Below, one piece after another: positions 1-9,898 of a stretch of 64,000 nt of DNA. Numbering within the stretch: the first letter of the stretch is position 1; every line of letters begins with the position of its first letter. Source of the DNA: Lysobacter enzymogenes. Its GTDB lineage: Bacteria; Pseudomonadota; Gammaproteobacteria; Xanthomonadales; Xanthomonadaceae. The translations under genes were made by a program, and so were the position numbers. The stretch covers positions 186,001-250,000 of the forward strand of contig NZ_CP067396.1 in assembly GCF_023617245.1 (NCBI RefSeq). The letters run 5' to 3'. The notes under the pieces were generated by a model. It saw only the letters and a program-made list of their open reading frames with translations. It was not told the DNA's origin and searched no databases.

Positions 1-2011
1 CGCGGGCCAGTTCCAGATGCAGGCGCAAGGTGGTGCCCACGCCCGGCTCGCTGTGCAGTTCGATCCGTCCGCCCATCAGCTCGGCCAGGCGCCGGCAGAT
101 CGCCAGGCCCAGGCCGGTGCCGCCGTAGCGGTGCGCGGTGTCGGCGTCGGCCTGCTGGAACGGCTGGAACAACTGCCGCTGTTGTTGCGGGTCGATGCCG
201 ACGCCGGTGTCGCTCACGCGCAGGCACAGGCGGTCGCGCGGCGCGTCGTCGCCGGCGGCCGGCGCCAGCGCGGCTTCGAATTCCAGCGCCGCCTCGATCC
301 GGCCGCGCTCGGTGAACTTGACCGCGTTGGAGAGGAAGTTGCCGAGGATCTGCCGCAGCCGCAGCGCATCGCCGCGATAGGCCGCGGCCACCCGCGCGTC
401 GACCTCGCAGTCCAGCGCCAGTCCGCGCGCGCGCGCCGCGGCGAGGAAGCCGGCGACGGTGGCGCGCGTCAGTGCGGCCAGGTCCAGCGGCGCCGGCGCC
501 AGTTCCAGCCGGCCGGCCTCGATCTTCGACAGGTCGAGGATGTCGCCGATGATCTGCAGCAGCGATTGCGAGGACTGCTGGATCACCTCCAGCGCCTGGC
601 GTTGGCTCGGGTCCAGGCGCGAATGCGCGAGTACCTCGATCATTCCGGTCACGCCGATCATCGGCGTGCGGATCTCGTGGCTCATCGCCGCCAGGAACGA
701 AGACTTGGCCCGGCTCGCGTCGTGCGCGCGCGCCTCGCTGGCGCGCAGCTCGCGTTCCAGCCGCTTGAGCGCGCTCAGGTCGGCGGCGATCACCAGCAGG
801 CCCGATGGTTCGTCGTCGCCGCCGCCAGTGGCCGAGACCGCGACCAACGCCGGCACCCAGGTGCCGTCGCGGTGGCGCAGGCGGGTCTCGCGCGGCGCGG
901 CGTGGGCGCGCGCGAGTTCGCGCAGCGCGGTCCAGTCGGCCGCGATCGGCCGGCCCAGTTGCGCGCCCAGTTCGCTCGCCAGCGCCCGCAACGCGCGGCC
1001 CTCGAACACCGAATGCAGCGGCGCGCGTCCGACCGCGTCGGCCTCGCGCAGGCCGAGCAGGCGTTCGGCGAACGGGTTGACCAGGGTGAAGCGGCCTTGC
1101 GCGTCGACCGCCATGATCGCGGTCTGGGCCGAATCCAGCAGCGAAGCCTGGAAGCGCTCGCGCCGCTCCAGTTCGGCGCGGGTGCGCTCGTTGCGGATCA
1201 GCTGGCCGGTCAATTCGGTCTCGAAGCCGAGCACGTCGCGGCGCATGTCGAGGAAGGTCTGCATCACCGCGCCGAGTTCGCCCGGCGGCAGCTCGCCGGG
1301 GTCGGCGGTGTAGTCGTGCTCGCGCATGCGCCGCGCCAGCCAGGTGAGTTGGTCGATGCCGCGCGAGGCGTTGCGCAGCACCCGCCGGCCGACCAGCGCC
1401 GCCAGCGTCAGCGCCAGCAGCGACACCGCGATGCGCAGCGCGCTGACCCGTTCGCTGCGGGCGATGTCGGCGCGCACCACCGCGTCGGCCTGGATCAGCT
1501 CCAGGTCGGAGAGCTTCTGCATGCGCTGGGTCAGCGGGTCGATCGCCGGGTACAGGCGGGTGTCGGCGAAGCGGCCCAGCGCCGGCAGGTCGCGCCGCAG
1601 CAGGATCGCGCGCAGCTCCTGCGCGGCGGCGTCGGCGGTGCGCCGGGCCTGGCCGGCGGCGGCGAGCTGTTGCTGTTCCTGCGGCGAATGCGGCAGCGCG
1701 TCGAGCCTGCGCCAGGCCGCATCGATGCGGGCGCGGGCGCGGTCGACCCGGCCCACGCCCTCGTCCCAGCCGACCAGGTCGTTGCGCACCCGGAAGGTGG
1801 TGTCGACCACGTCCAGGCCGTAGGCGTCGGAGATGGTCTTGATCAGGCGCAGCCCGCTCAGCGAGTCGTCCTGCAGGGTCTGCAGCGCGGCGCGGCCGCG
1901 GTGCTGTTCGAACTCGTCGAGCAGCAGCACGCTGGAGCCGGCGGCGAGGAACAGCGCGAACAGGCCCCACAGCTGGCGGCGGATGCTGATGCGGTCGAGC
2001 CAGGCGAACAT
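1..2011 (-). CDS. Membrane sensor histidine kinase, partial (C-terminal end lies outside window)
   Basis: A two-component sensor kinase read on the minus strand from an ATG at 2011; 670 codons are visible and the frame is still open at the window start. Order of parts: an N-terminal membrane segment, a mostly helical extracytoplasmic region to about residue 170, a second membrane segment, a HAMP-like linker, a PAS domain near residues 290-420, then HisKA with H445 in the phosphoacceptor motif MSHEIRTP, and HATPase_c with N box NFLSNAVKF and G boxes DTGVGID and GGTGLGLAI. It starts 7 bases after the stop of the EAL response regulator, so the two are one operon and probably one signalling pair. 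Because the C-terminus is cut, a receiver or Hpt domain (hybrid kinase) may follow. Signal unknown. Confidence 0.88.
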   Translation of the reverse strand, partial: MFAWLDRISIRRQLWGLFALFLAAGSSVLLLDEFEQHRGRAALQTLQDDSLSGLRLIKTISDAYGLDVVDTTFRVRNDLVGWDEGVGRVDRARARIDAAWRRLDALPHSPQEQQQLAAAGQARRTADAAAQELRAILLRRDLPALGRFADTRLYPAIDPLTQRMQKLSDLELIQADAVVRADIARSERVSALRIAVSLLALTLAALVGRRVLRNASRGIDQLTWLARRMREHDYTADPGELPPGELGAVMQTFLDMRRDVLGFETELTGQLIRNERTRAELERRERFQASLLDSAQTAIMAVDAQGRFTLVNPFAERLLGLREADAVGRAPLHSVFEGRALRALASELGAQLGRPIAADWTALRELARAHAAPRETRLRHRDGTWVPALVAVSATGGGDDEPSGLLVIAADLSALKRLERELRASEARAHDASRAKSSFLAAMSHEIRTPMIGVTGMIEVLAHSRLDPSQRQALEVIQQSSQSLLQIIGDILDLSKIEAGRLELAPAPLDLAALTRATVAGFLAAARARGLALDCEVDARVAAAYRGDALRLRQILGNFLSNAVKFTERGRIEAALEFEAALAPAAGDDAPRDRLCLRVSDTGVGIDPQQQRQLFQPFQQADADTAHRYGGTGLGLAICRRLAELMGGRIELHSEPGVGTTLRLHLELAR

Positions 2012-2018
2012 GCCGCGC

Positions 2019-3230
2019 TCAGTGCTCCGGCCGGCGCCAGCGGCCGAGCGCGGCGCGCAATTCGGGGCCGGGCACGGCGTCGCCGATCAGCCGCCCCTGC
2101 GCGGTCGCGCAGCCCAGTTCGGCCAGCATCTGCCAGTCCTCGACCGTCTCCACGCCTTCGGCCACCACGCCCAGGCCGAGCTTGCGCGCCAGGTCCAGGC
2201 TGGCCTCGACCACCGCGCGCTTGCGCGGCTGGTGGCTGGCGCCGGCGACGAATTCCTGATCGATCTTCAGCTCGGTGAACGGCACCTGCGAGAGTTGCGA
2301 CAGCGACGACCAGCCGGTGCCGAAGTCGTCGATCGACAAGCCGAAGCCCTTCAGCCGCAGCCGCGCCAAAACCGCCAGGCCGCGCGCGGCGTCGGCCATC
2401 AGCGAGCTTTCGGTCAGCTCCAGCACGACCTCGCCCGCGGCCACGCCGGCCTCGCGCACGATGCGCTGGTAGCGGTCGGCGGCGCCGGCGTCGTCGAGCG
2501 CGGATGCGGAGACGTTGACCGACAGCCTCAGGCGCAGGCCCTCGCGGTCCCAGCCGCGCTTGTAGCGGCAGGCCTGGGCGAGCATGCGTTGGGTGAGTTC
2601 GTCGAGCAGGTCCTGGGCGTCCAGCAGCGGCACGAAATACTGCGGCAGGATCACCCGGCCGTCGTCGCGGCGCCAGCGCGCCAACGCTTCCACGCCGACG
2701 GCGCGGCCGTTGCCCAGTTCCACCTGCAACTGGAACCAGGGTTCGATGGCGCCCGATTCCAGGGCTTCGCGGGCTTGCGCTTCGGTGATTTCGAGGGGAG
2801 CGGGGGGTTCTTCGCAGGCCTTGGTTTGGCGCAGGGCGGTCAGGGCATTCGAAAGTTTGGCTTTGGTCAGCGGCTTGGCCACCGCCTCCAGCACGCGCAA
2901 CCCGCTGACCCGGGCCATGGTCTGCACGGTGTGCAGCAGCGCCGGGTCGAGCGCGCTGACCACCAGCACCGCGCGCGCCAGTTGCTCGTGGGCGAGGTGG
3001 TCGATGAATTCGATGCCGTCCATGCCGGGCATGTCCAGATCGACCAGGACCAGATCGATGGGGTGGGGACCGGACCGCGCCTCGCGTTCGCGCAGGATGC
3101 GCAGCGCGCTGGCGCCGTCGGCGGCTTCCAGCACCGGCGCGATGCCCAGTTCGCCCAGCAGGCGCAGGGCCATGCGGCGCTGGAAGCCGTGATCTTCGAC
3201 CACCAGGACGCTGAGAGCCGACTTCGACAT
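2019..3230 (-). CDS. Response regulator with EAL domain (c-di-GMP phosphodiesterase)
   Basis: A 403-residue cytoplasmic regulator predicted to break down cyclic di-GMP in response to phosphorylation. The receiver domain spans about residues 5-125, with phosphoacceptor D64 in VLVDLDMPG. The EAL domain follows from about residue 155: the signature EAL is at 181-183 (VGVEALARW), the metal/catalytic motif IDDFGTG is intact, and KIDQEF and VVAEGVET are present, so the enzyme should be active. The start chosen is the ATG at 3230, which begins directly at the receiver domain; the frame stays open upstream but that part has no domain. It lies immediately upstream of the sensor kinase and likely receives phosphate from it. 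Confidence 0.9.
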   Translation of the reverse strand: MSKSALSVLVVEDHGFQRRMALRLLGELGIAPVLEAADGASALRILREREARSGPHPIDLVLVDLDMPGMDGIEFIDHLAHEQLARAVLVVSALDPALLHTVQTMARVSGLRVLEAVAKPLTKAKLSNALTALRQTKACEEPPAPLEITEAQAREALESGAIEPWFQLQVELGNGRAVGVEALARWRRDDGRVILPQYFVPLLDAQDLLDELTQRMLAQACRYKRGWDREGLRLRLSVNVSASALDDAGAADRYQRIVREAGVAAGEVVLELTESSLMADAARGLAVLARLRLKGFGLSIDDFGTGWSSLSQLSQVPFTELKIDQEFVAGASHQPRKRAVVEASLDLARKLGLGVVAEGVETVEDWQMLAELGCATAQGRLIGDAVPGPELRAALGRWRRPEH

Positions 3231-3512
3231 CCGATCCTCGGCTGCATGCGCAGCGACAGACCGGACCCGGCAGCGGGCTCGGCCGCGAACGGCCGAACTG
3301 TAGCCGTGTACGGGAGTGAACGGGAAGCGTGGCGACGAACGGTCGGAGCGGTTGCGATGGGTATCGCGCGCGCGTTGTGATGCGGGTGCGCGCGGGCCCG
3401 CTACGGGCGGGTCGGCCCGGCTCGCGAACTCGATGAACGGCGCGATGCGCGCCTGCGGCCGGGTCGCGCCCGGCGCCGCGTGCGGAGCCGGACTCACGCG
3501 CTTAGCGCGCGC

Positions 3513-4151
3513 TCAGGGCCAGGCCGGCGGATTGGCCGCCCAGGCCTTCTGCACTTCGACCAGGGTCGCGCGATCGGACTCGCGCCAGTTCGGCAGCAGC
3601 TCGGCGTAGCGCGAGGCGTTGCGCCACTGGTCCGGCTCGGTGCGCACCGCCGCGGCGTACCACTGCAGCGCTTCGTCCTTGCGGCCCAGCGACCACAGCA
3701 CGACGGCGTAGGTCGGCGGCATCCAGCTCGCGCTGACGCCGCGCGCGTTGTGCAGGGTCACGAAGATCTTCAGCGCGTCTTCGCCGGCGCCGGCGTGGTA
3801 GAGGTCCCAGGCGTAGTTCCAGTGGATCGCGCGCCATTGCGCGCTGCCGCTGTCGATCTCGTGCAGGGCGCGGCCGTACAGCTGGCGACCCAACTCGGTG
3901 CGCCCGGCCTCCATCGCCAAGTGCGCCAATTGCGCGGCCTCGGCCGGCGCGCGCGGCTTGCGTTCGAGGATCTTGGCCAGCCGGTCCATCGCCGCCTCGC
4001 CGGTTTCGCGCACCGCGATCACCGGCCGCGCGGTCTGCGCGTCGGCGTCGAAATAGAACTCGTTGGGCTTGGGCAGGCTTTGCGCGCCGGCCGCGCCGGA
4101 GGCCAGGGCCGCGGCGAGTGCCGAAGCCAGCAGCAGATTGCGGATGAACAT
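3513..4151 (-). CDS. Exported TPR-like protein of unknown function
   Basis: A 212-residue protein starting at an ATG preceded by a strong purine-rich ribosome binding site (AAAGGGGGGA). Residues 1-23 form a typical cleavable signal peptide ending in GAAGAQS. The rest is helical and repeat-like (segments such as AAQLAHLAMEAGRTELGRQL and SWMPPTYAVVLWSLGRKDEA), with the small-residue spacing of tetratricopeptide repeats. No catalytic motif is visible. It probably acts in the periplasm as a protein-binding scaffold. It is transcribed alone; no functional link to neighbours can be shown. Confidence 0.72.
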   Translation of the reverse strand: MFIRNLLLASALAAALASGAAGAQSLPKPNEFYFDADAQTARPVIAVRETGEAAMDRLAKILERKPRAPAEAAQLAHLAMEAGRTELGRQLYGRALHEIDSGSAQWRAIHWNYAWDLYHAGAGEDALKIFVTLHNARGVSASWMPPTYAVVLWSLGRKDEALQWYAAAVRTEPDQWRNASRYAELLPNWRESDRATLVEVQKAWAANPPAWP

Positions 4152-4380
4152 GAACGTGAATCCCCCCTTTGGGCGGCTACATGCTAACCGCTCAATGCAC
4201 GTTTCCATGAACATCGGCACATAATTTTCTTTCCCGGATGTGGCGAAGCGCATGGCAGCGTGCGTCTGAAACGCGTAACTGCCACTGACGACACGTCCGT
4301 GACACATACGCCGGCGCAGGGGACGGCCGCGTACGGACGTCCCCCAGCACCGCTATGCAGCGCGGCGGCGCCGCGCGATA

Positions 4381-6822
4381 TCACGGCGCGGGGCGCAGGC
4401 TCACCCGATCCAGCGCCCACAGCGGATCGTGCTTGCCGCTGGCGAACACGAAGCACAGGTCGTGGCTGCCGGACAGCTTCGGCAGCGGCGCCTCCAGCAC
4501 GGTCAGGCCGTCGCTGGCGAGGGCCGGCTGCAGCGGCAGGCGCGCGATCGGCGCGCTCTTGCAGTCGTTCAGGCGCACTTCCAGCGCCGCATCGGGTTGC
4601 GCCTTGCGGGTGACGATCTGATCGGTGTCGTGCCACAGCTGGAAGTTGTAGGGCACCTGCCCGACCGTGGCGCGCAGCGTGGCCACGCCGTCGAGCTTGG
4701 CGCCGGGGTAGATCCAGCACGGGTCGATCAGGTTCGCCGTCAGCGCCGCGCGCGCGCCGTCGCCGTCGTCGCCCACGCGGCCGTCGCGCGTTGCATCGTC
4801 CTCCAGGCGCAGGTTGTAGCCCTCGCGGCACGCCTTGAGCCGGGCGCTGCCGCGTTCGCTGAGGTCGGCCGCGGTCTTGGCCTGCAAGCGCCGCGGCGCG
4901 GACAGCGCATGGCCGTCGAAGAACGCGGTGGCGACCAGGTCCAGCGGCAGCGCCGCCTGCAGCGGCTGCGAATACACCGGCGAGGACGCGTCGGGTTCGC
5001 CGCCGTCGGTGCGGTAGCGGATCTCGCCGAAGCCGGTCTGGGTGGACAGCGTCACCTGCGCGCCGCCGGCGCCGGGCTCGGCCTTGAAGTCCACCGCATA
5101 GGCGGCGTCGCTGAAACCGACCTTGAGCGCCTTGTAGCGCTCCAGTTGCGACACCAGCCGGCGCTGGAAGTCGTTCCAGTCGCGGCCCTGCGCCGGCGAC
5201 CACACCACCTCGGCCAGCGCGTCCAGGCGCGGGTGCAGCGCCCGCTGCACCTGTTCGAAGCTGCGCTTGTGCTCGGTCCACAGATTGCCCTGCGCGCCGA
5301 TCACGTGCGCGGCCTGTTGCGCGTCCATGCCGGGCGGGGTCATCGGGAATTCGTAGAACGCGCGCAGGCCGGCGACCGGGAAGCGGCCGCTGGGTTCGTC
5401 GTCGCGATCGCTCTGGGCGTAGTCCAGGTACAGCTTGCGATCGGGCGCGAGGATCACGTCGTGGCCCTTGCGTGTGGCCTCCAGCGCGCCGGCGTCGCCG
5501 CGCCAGGACATCACCGTGGCGCTGGCCGGCAGCGTGCCGCCTTCCAGGATCTCGTCCCAGCCGACCAGCACGCGGCCGCGCGTCTGCAGGTGCGCGCCGA
5601 TGCGGCCGACGAACCAGCTCTGCAGCGCCGCTTCGTCCTTCAGCCCCAGCGACTTGATCTTGGCGCGCACCGTCGGCGAGAGCTGCCACTGGTCCTTGGC
5701 CGCCTCGTCGCCGCCGATGTGGATGTACTTCGACGGGAACAGCGCGACCACTTCGTCGAGGACATCGCTCAGGAATACGAAAGTCTCGTCCTGCGGATTG
5801 AACAGATAGGTGTGCACGCCCCAGTCCGACGATACCGCCGGCGCCTGCTTGAGCACGTCGCCGACGCCGAGCGCCGGGTAGGCGGCGATGGCCGCCTGCG
5901 CATGGCCGGGCATTTCGATTTCCGGCACCACGTTGATGTGGCGCGCGGCGGCGTAGGCGACCACGTCGCGGATCTGTTCCTGGGTGTAGAAACCGCAGTA
6001 CCGCACGGTCTTGCCCTGCGCGTCGCGGCCGTTGGCGCCGGCGCGCACGCGGCAGCCGCCGACCTCGGTCAGGCGCGGGTACTTCTTGATCTCGATGCGC
6101 CAGCCCTGGTCGTCGGTGAGGTGCCAGTGGAAAGTGTTGAGCTTCAGCAGCGCCATCTGGTCGAGCACCGCCTTGACCTCTTCGACGCTGCGGAAATGAC
6201 GCGCGACATCGAGCATCAGCCCGCGCCAGCGATACGCCGGCGCGTCCTCGATGCGCTGCGCGGCGATCGCGGTCGCGCCCTGGGCGCCGTCGGCGCTGGC
6301 CAGCTGCCACAGGCTCACCGCGCCGTAGAACAGGCCGGCCTCGCTGCGCGCGCTGATCTTGGCGCCGTCCTGGCCGATGTCGAGCACATAGGCTTCCTCG
6401 CCGATCGGCAGCTTCGGGTCCAGCGCCAGTTCGACCGCGCCCTTGGCGTCGCCGCCGCGGTCTTGCAGCTTCGGCGCGAAGCCGCGCACGGCCAGCACGC
6501 GCTGGGCGAAGAACTCGCCGACGCGGCGCGCGCCGGGCTGGTCGGCGGCGACCGCGACAGCGGTCTGCGGGCCGAACGCGAACGCGCCCTGGCCCGGCAC
6601 GAACTTGGCCGGGCGCGGCAGGATCGCACTGGGATGGGCGGCACTGGGATGGGCGGCGCGCGGTTGCGCGGCCGGCGCCGCGGGCGCGGCTTGCGTCGCG
6701 GCGGCGGGTTCGCCGGCGGGCTTGCGCTCGCAGGCGGTCGTCGCCAGCACCAGGGCGCAGGCAAGGCCGGCGTGGACGAAAGCGGTGCGGACGGGCGGGG
6801 CGACGAGGGAGCGGGGCTTCAT
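4381..6822 (-). CDS. GH20 beta-N-acetylhexosaminidase lipoprotein
   Basis: Predicted to release N-acetylglucosamine from chito-oligosaccharides outside the cytoplasm. The 813-residue product starts at 6822 behind a GGAG ribosome binding site and carries a lipoprotein signal ending LATTAC (C31). A GH20b N-terminal domain covers about 65-195. The catalytic GH20 barrel starts at RWRGLMLDVARHF and holds the acid/assist pair D372-E373 in HIGGDEAAKDQW. A chitobiase-type C-terminal domain follows. The last ~130 residues form an extra beta-rich module ending in DPLWALDRVSL, perhaps carbohydrate-binding. Placed after a TonB receptor and sugar kinase, it fits a chitin/GlcNAc locus. A strong terminator separates it from the receptor, so it may have its own promoter. 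Confidence 0.92.
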   Translation of the reverse strand: MKPRSLVAPPVRTAFVHAGLACALVLATTACERKPAGEPAAATQAAPAAPAAQPRAAHPSAAHPSAILPRPAKFVPGQGAFAFGPQTAVAVAADQPGARRVGEFFAQRVLAVRGFAPKLQDRGGDAKGAVELALDPKLPIGEEAYVLDIGQDGAKISARSEAGLFYGAVSLWQLASADGAQGATAIAAQRIEDAPAYRWRGLMLDVARHFRSVEEVKAVLDQMALLKLNTFHWHLTDDQGWRIEIKKYPRLTEVGGCRVRAGANGRDAQGKTVRYCGFYTQEQIRDVVAYAAARHINVVPEIEMPGHAQAAIAAYPALGVGDVLKQAPAVSSDWGVHTYLFNPQDETFVFLSDVLDEVVALFPSKYIHIGGDEAAKDQWQLSPTVRAKIKSLGLKDEAALQSWFVGRIGAHLQTRGRVLVGWDEILEGGTLPASATVMSWRGDAGALEATRKGHDVILAPDRKLYLDYAQSDRDDEPSGRFPVAGLRAFYEFPMTPPGMDAQQAAHVIGAQGNLWTEHKRSFEQVQRALHPRLDALAEVVWSPAQGRDWNDFQRRLVSQLERYKALKVGFSDAAYAVDFKAEPGAGGAQVTLSTQTGFGEIRYRTDGGEPDASSPVYSQPLQAALPLDLVATAFFDGHALSAPRRLQAKTAADLSERGSARLKACREGYNLRLEDDATRDGRVGDDGDGARAALTANLIDPCWIYPGAKLDGVATLRATVGQVPYNFQLWHDTDQIVTRKAQPDAALEVRLNDCKSAPIARLPLQPALASDGLTVLEAPLPKLSGSHDLCFVFASGKHDPLWALDRVSLRPAP

Positions 6823-6943
6823 CGTGGACGGACTCCGGAGCGAGGCGTTCGGCCGCACACCATGCCGCAGGCGCGCCGACCGGGGTTGTGTGTTTGCGCG
6901 TTCGCGCGATGGGCCACGCGAACGGCGAGGTTTCGGCGACGCC

Positions 6944-6984
6944 AAAAAAACGACAAGCCCGGCACGCGAATGCCGGGCTTGTCG
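6944..6984 (-). terminator. Rho-independent terminator of the TonB receptor gene
   Basis: A perfect 14-bp stem (CGACAAGCCCGGCA at 6951-6964 pairing with 6971-6984) with a 6-base loop is followed, on the minus strand, by seven T residues (A-tract 6944-6950 on the plus strand). It lies 30 bases beyond the receptor stop codon and before the hexosaminidase gene. Confidence 0.93.
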
Positions 6985-7014
6985 GGTCGAGCGATCGATC
7001 GCCTTGCCGGCCGA

Positions 7015-9624
7015 TCAGAACTTGAAGCGGAACGACGCCATGAAGCGGCGCCCGGTGTGGAAGCTCTGGGCGACCAGTTCTTCGCGGCCGAGGTACTGCT
7101 TGTACTCCGAGTCGAGCAGGTTCATGCCTTCCAGCGCGACCGTCAGGCGGTCGTCGATGTTCCAGGCCACGCTCGCGCCGAGCTCGGCGTAGTCGTCCAC
7201 GCTCGCCGGCGGCGCGCCGGCCACGTAGCCGCCGGCCAGGTAGTCGCTGCGCCAGTTGTAGCTGACCCGGGCGGAGAACGGACCGCGCTCGTAGTACGGG
7301 CTGATCGCCACCGCATCGCGCGACTGGTACGGCAGGTCGGTGCCGTTGGCGCCTTCGCCGTCGGCGTAGGTGTAGTTCGCGGTCAGGCCGAAGCCGGTGT
7401 CGCCGAACGGCTGCTGGTAGCTGACGGTGAAGCCCTTGACCTTGCCCTTGCCGGCGTTGAGCGGGCGGATGATGCTGTAGTCGCAGAAGCCGTCGGCGGT
7501 GCAGCCGTTGGTGCCGACGATGCGCGACTGGTAGAACGCCGGCGCGGTGGTCGCGTTGGAGTTGAACTGGCGCTCGATCCGGCCTTCGCTGGTGATGTAG
7601 TTGTCGATGTCCTTGTAGAACACCGACGCCGCCAGCACCGACTGCTCGGCGAAGTACCACTCGGCCGACAGGCTGTAGTTGGTCGACTCGTACGCGTCGA
7701 GGTCGGCGCTGCCGCCGCTGCCGGTGAAGGTGCTGTCGTTGAGGAAGGTGTTGCCCACCAGCTGGTTGTACGGCGCCCAGGCCACGACCTTGGCCGCGCC
7801 GAAGCGCAGCAGCACGTCGGCGCCGGTGTCGTAGACCACGTTCAACGACGGCAGCACGAAGTCTTCCTTCTTCGAGCTGCGCACGCGCTTGGAGTCGAGG
7901 TCGGTCAGGGTCGGGGTGCCGCCGTAGGCGAAGCCCTCGCCGTCGGTCTTGGACTCGACGTAGCGCACGCCGATGTTGCCGCGGAAGCCGCCGCTGGCGA
8001 AGTCGGCCTGGACGTAGGCGGCGGTGTTGGTCTGCTCGATGTTGAAGGTGTTGTTGAGGAAGCTGGCCGGGTCCGGCGTCAGCGCGCCGCGGTAGCGGTT
8101 GACGTAGTCGATCACGTTCTGGCGGCCGACTTGCACATGGCGGCCCGAACCGGGATTGAGGTCGCGCAGGCTGACCGGGTTGATCGTGCCGACGGTGACC
8201 AGGTCCGCGACCGGCAGGCCGACGTAGACGTTCTGGCGATAGTCTTCCTCGTGCTTGCCGCGGCGCGCGCCGAAGCTGAGGTTGTTGAGCACGCTGTCGA
8301 AGCGGACGTTGAAATCGACCTGGCCGTAGGTGTCCTTGGTCTCGGTGTCGATGACGCCGTAGTTGCCCATGAAGCCGTCGCCGGCCCAGTTGGCCGGATT
8401 GCTGGCGGCGGCCGGGTTGTCGAAGGTCAGGCCGCGCTTGAGGTCGAAGCTGTAGCCGCCGGTGTAGACCGGTTCGATGAACCACTGCTCCAGCGAGTTC
8501 TCCGACTTGCTGTGGCCGACCTGGCCCGACACGCCCCAGGTGTCGGTCTGGTACTTGCCGGTCAGGTCGATGCCTTTGGTCTCGGGCTCGGACGCGCGCA
8601 CGTTGTTGTCGTAGAACACCGGGTTGGCGTTGCTGTGGCCGCCGGTGGCGACGTTGCCGCTGGTGCTCAGCCGGTCGACCGCGCCGGGACGCTGGGTCAG
8701 GAAGTTGTAGAACGACTGGTTGTAGTTGTCGAAGCTCTCGCGGATGAACAAGCCGCTGAGGTTGAACTCCAGCTCCTCGCTCGGCTTGAACTGCAGGTTG
8801 AGGTTGGCGCTGTTGCGCTCGCGCGTCTGCTGGAACCAGGCGGCGTTGACGAAGTTGGGCACGTCGATGCCCGCGGCCGCGCCGGTCTGGTTCGGGAACG
8901 CGCTGGCCTTCTGGTAGCCGAACACTTCCACGCCCTGGCGGTCGACGGTTTCTTCGTAGTGCTGCGCGGCGAAGTTGACGCCGAAGGTCTCTTCGGGGTT
9001 CTTCCAGCTGTACATGAACGAGCCGCTGGGACGGGTGTCGCCGCCCTGGTCGTTGTAGTTGAAGCTCAGCGAGCCGGCGATGGAGTTGGCGTCCATGTCC
9101 AGCGGCTTGCGCGTGTGCATCAGCACGGTGCCGCCGAGGCTGCCCTCGGTCAGGCGCGCTTCGGAGGACTTGATGACTTCCAGCCGGCCGAGGATTTCCG
9201 GCGCCAGCAGGGTGTAGTCGAAGCCGCGGTTGGGCTGCTCGCCGTACAGCCAGATCGACTGCGCCACCGGGTGGCCGTCGAGGAAGCTGAGGTTGAGGCT
9301 GGGGTCGGTGCCGTCGATGCTGACGCGTTCGCCCTGGCCGAAGCGGCGGTCCAGGACCACGCCGGGAATCTGCGACATGGCTTCGGCGACGTTGGTGTTG
9401 GCGAACTTGCCGATGTCCTCGGCGGTGATCGCCTCCGACACGGTGACGTTGGCCCGCTTGGTGTCGAGCGACTTCTCCAGGCTGGCGCGGATGCCGGTGA
9501 CCACGACCGCGTCGAGGTCCTTGGCCTGCGACGCGGCCGGTGCGTCCTGGGCCATCGCCGCGGCCGAAGCCATGCTCAGTGCCACGACGATGCTGGCGGA
9601 CAAAAGGGTCTTGCGCGCTTTCAT
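7015..9624 (-). CDS. TonB-dependent receptor, Xanthomonas/Caulobacter type (probable chito-oligosaccharide uptake)
   Basis: An 869-residue outer-membrane active transporter energised by TonB. A signal peptide covers residues 1-25, a TonB-box-like segment LDAVVVTGIRAS follows, then the plug (AEDIGKFANTNVAEAMSQIP, DGTDPSLNLSFLDG) typical of the TIGR01782 subfamily, and a 22-strand barrel ending in a C-terminal phenylalanine (FRFKF). The start has an excellent GGGAGGAA ribosome binding site. Gene context (sugar kinase upstream in the same direction, GH20 enzyme downstream, GlcNAc-type permease divergent) suggests chitin-derived oligosaccharides as substrate; this is inference. Probably cotranscribed with the kinase gene, whose stop is 274 bases upstream. 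Confidence 0.92.
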   Translation of the reverse strand: MKARKTLLSASIVVALSMASAAAMAQDAPAASQAKDLDAVVVTGIRASLEKSLDTKRANVTVSEAITAEDIGKFANTNVAEAMSQIPGVVLDRRFGQGERVSIDGTDPSLNLSFLDGHPVAQSIWLYGEQPNRGFDYTLLAPEILGRLEVIKSSEARLTEGSLGGTVLMHTRKPLDMDANSIAGSLSFNYNDQGGDTRPSGSFMYSWKNPEETFGVNFAAQHYEETVDRQGVEVFGYQKASAFPNQTGAAAGIDVPNFVNAAWFQQTRERNSANLNLQFKPSEELEFNLSGLFIRESFDNYNQSFYNFLTQRPGAVDRLSTSGNVATGGHSNANPVFYDNNVRASEPETKGIDLTGKYQTDTWGVSGQVGHSKSENSLEQWFIEPVYTGGYSFDLKRGLTFDNPAAASNPANWAGDGFMGNYGVIDTETKDTYGQVDFNVRFDSVLNNLSFGARRGKHEEDYRQNVYVGLPVADLVTVGTINPVSLRDLNPGSGRHVQVGRQNVIDYVNRYRGALTPDPASFLNNTFNIEQTNTAAYVQADFASGGFRGNIGVRYVESKTDGEGFAYGGTPTLTDLDSKRVRSSKKEDFVLPSLNVVYDTGADVLLRFGAAKVVAWAPYNQLVGNTFLNDSTFTGSGGSADLDAYESTNYSLSAEWYFAEQSVLAASVFYKDIDNYITSEGRIERQFNSNATTAPAFYQSRIVGTNGCTADGFCDYSIIRPLNAGKGKVKGFTVSYQQPFGDTGFGLTANYTYADGEGANGTDLPYQSRDAVAISPYYERGPFSARVSYNWRSDYLAGGYVAGAPPASVDDYAELGASVAWNIDDRLTVALEGMNLLDSEYKQYLGREELVAQSFHTGRRFMASFRFKF

Positions 9625-9898
9625 TACTGTTCCTCCCTCGGGCGGTGATGGCTCGGCGATCGTCCGGTGGCCGGTTCGTCGTCGAGTCCGGTTGTCTTTG
9701 TGCGTGCGGTGGTCGGTGCGGTGCTGCTGCGGCCGGTCGCGGCGATGCCGCCCGTGGACCGGTGCCGGTGCTGCGGTGAGCCGTGCTGCGGTATTGCCGC
9801 CTTCGGTGCCGGGGGCCGCGAGCCTGCGGCGGCCTTGCGCCTGGAGCGGGTGCTGCCTGCGCCGCGCGGCGCGTGCGCGCCGCGCGACGGTGGTGCGG

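Noticed and set aside
17..2278. A 753-codon plus-strand frame over the sensor kinase
   Set aside because: The minus strand encodes an unmistakable kinase with HisKA and HATPase motifs. The plus product is a compositional shadow.
4429..9648. A 1739-codon open frame on the plus strand antisense to the hexosaminidase and TonB receptor genes
   Set aside because: It is a by-product of very high GC at third codon positions. The product is Ala/Arg/Val/Gly-rich without domains, while the minus-strand genes have full domain matches, signal peptides and ribosome binding sites.
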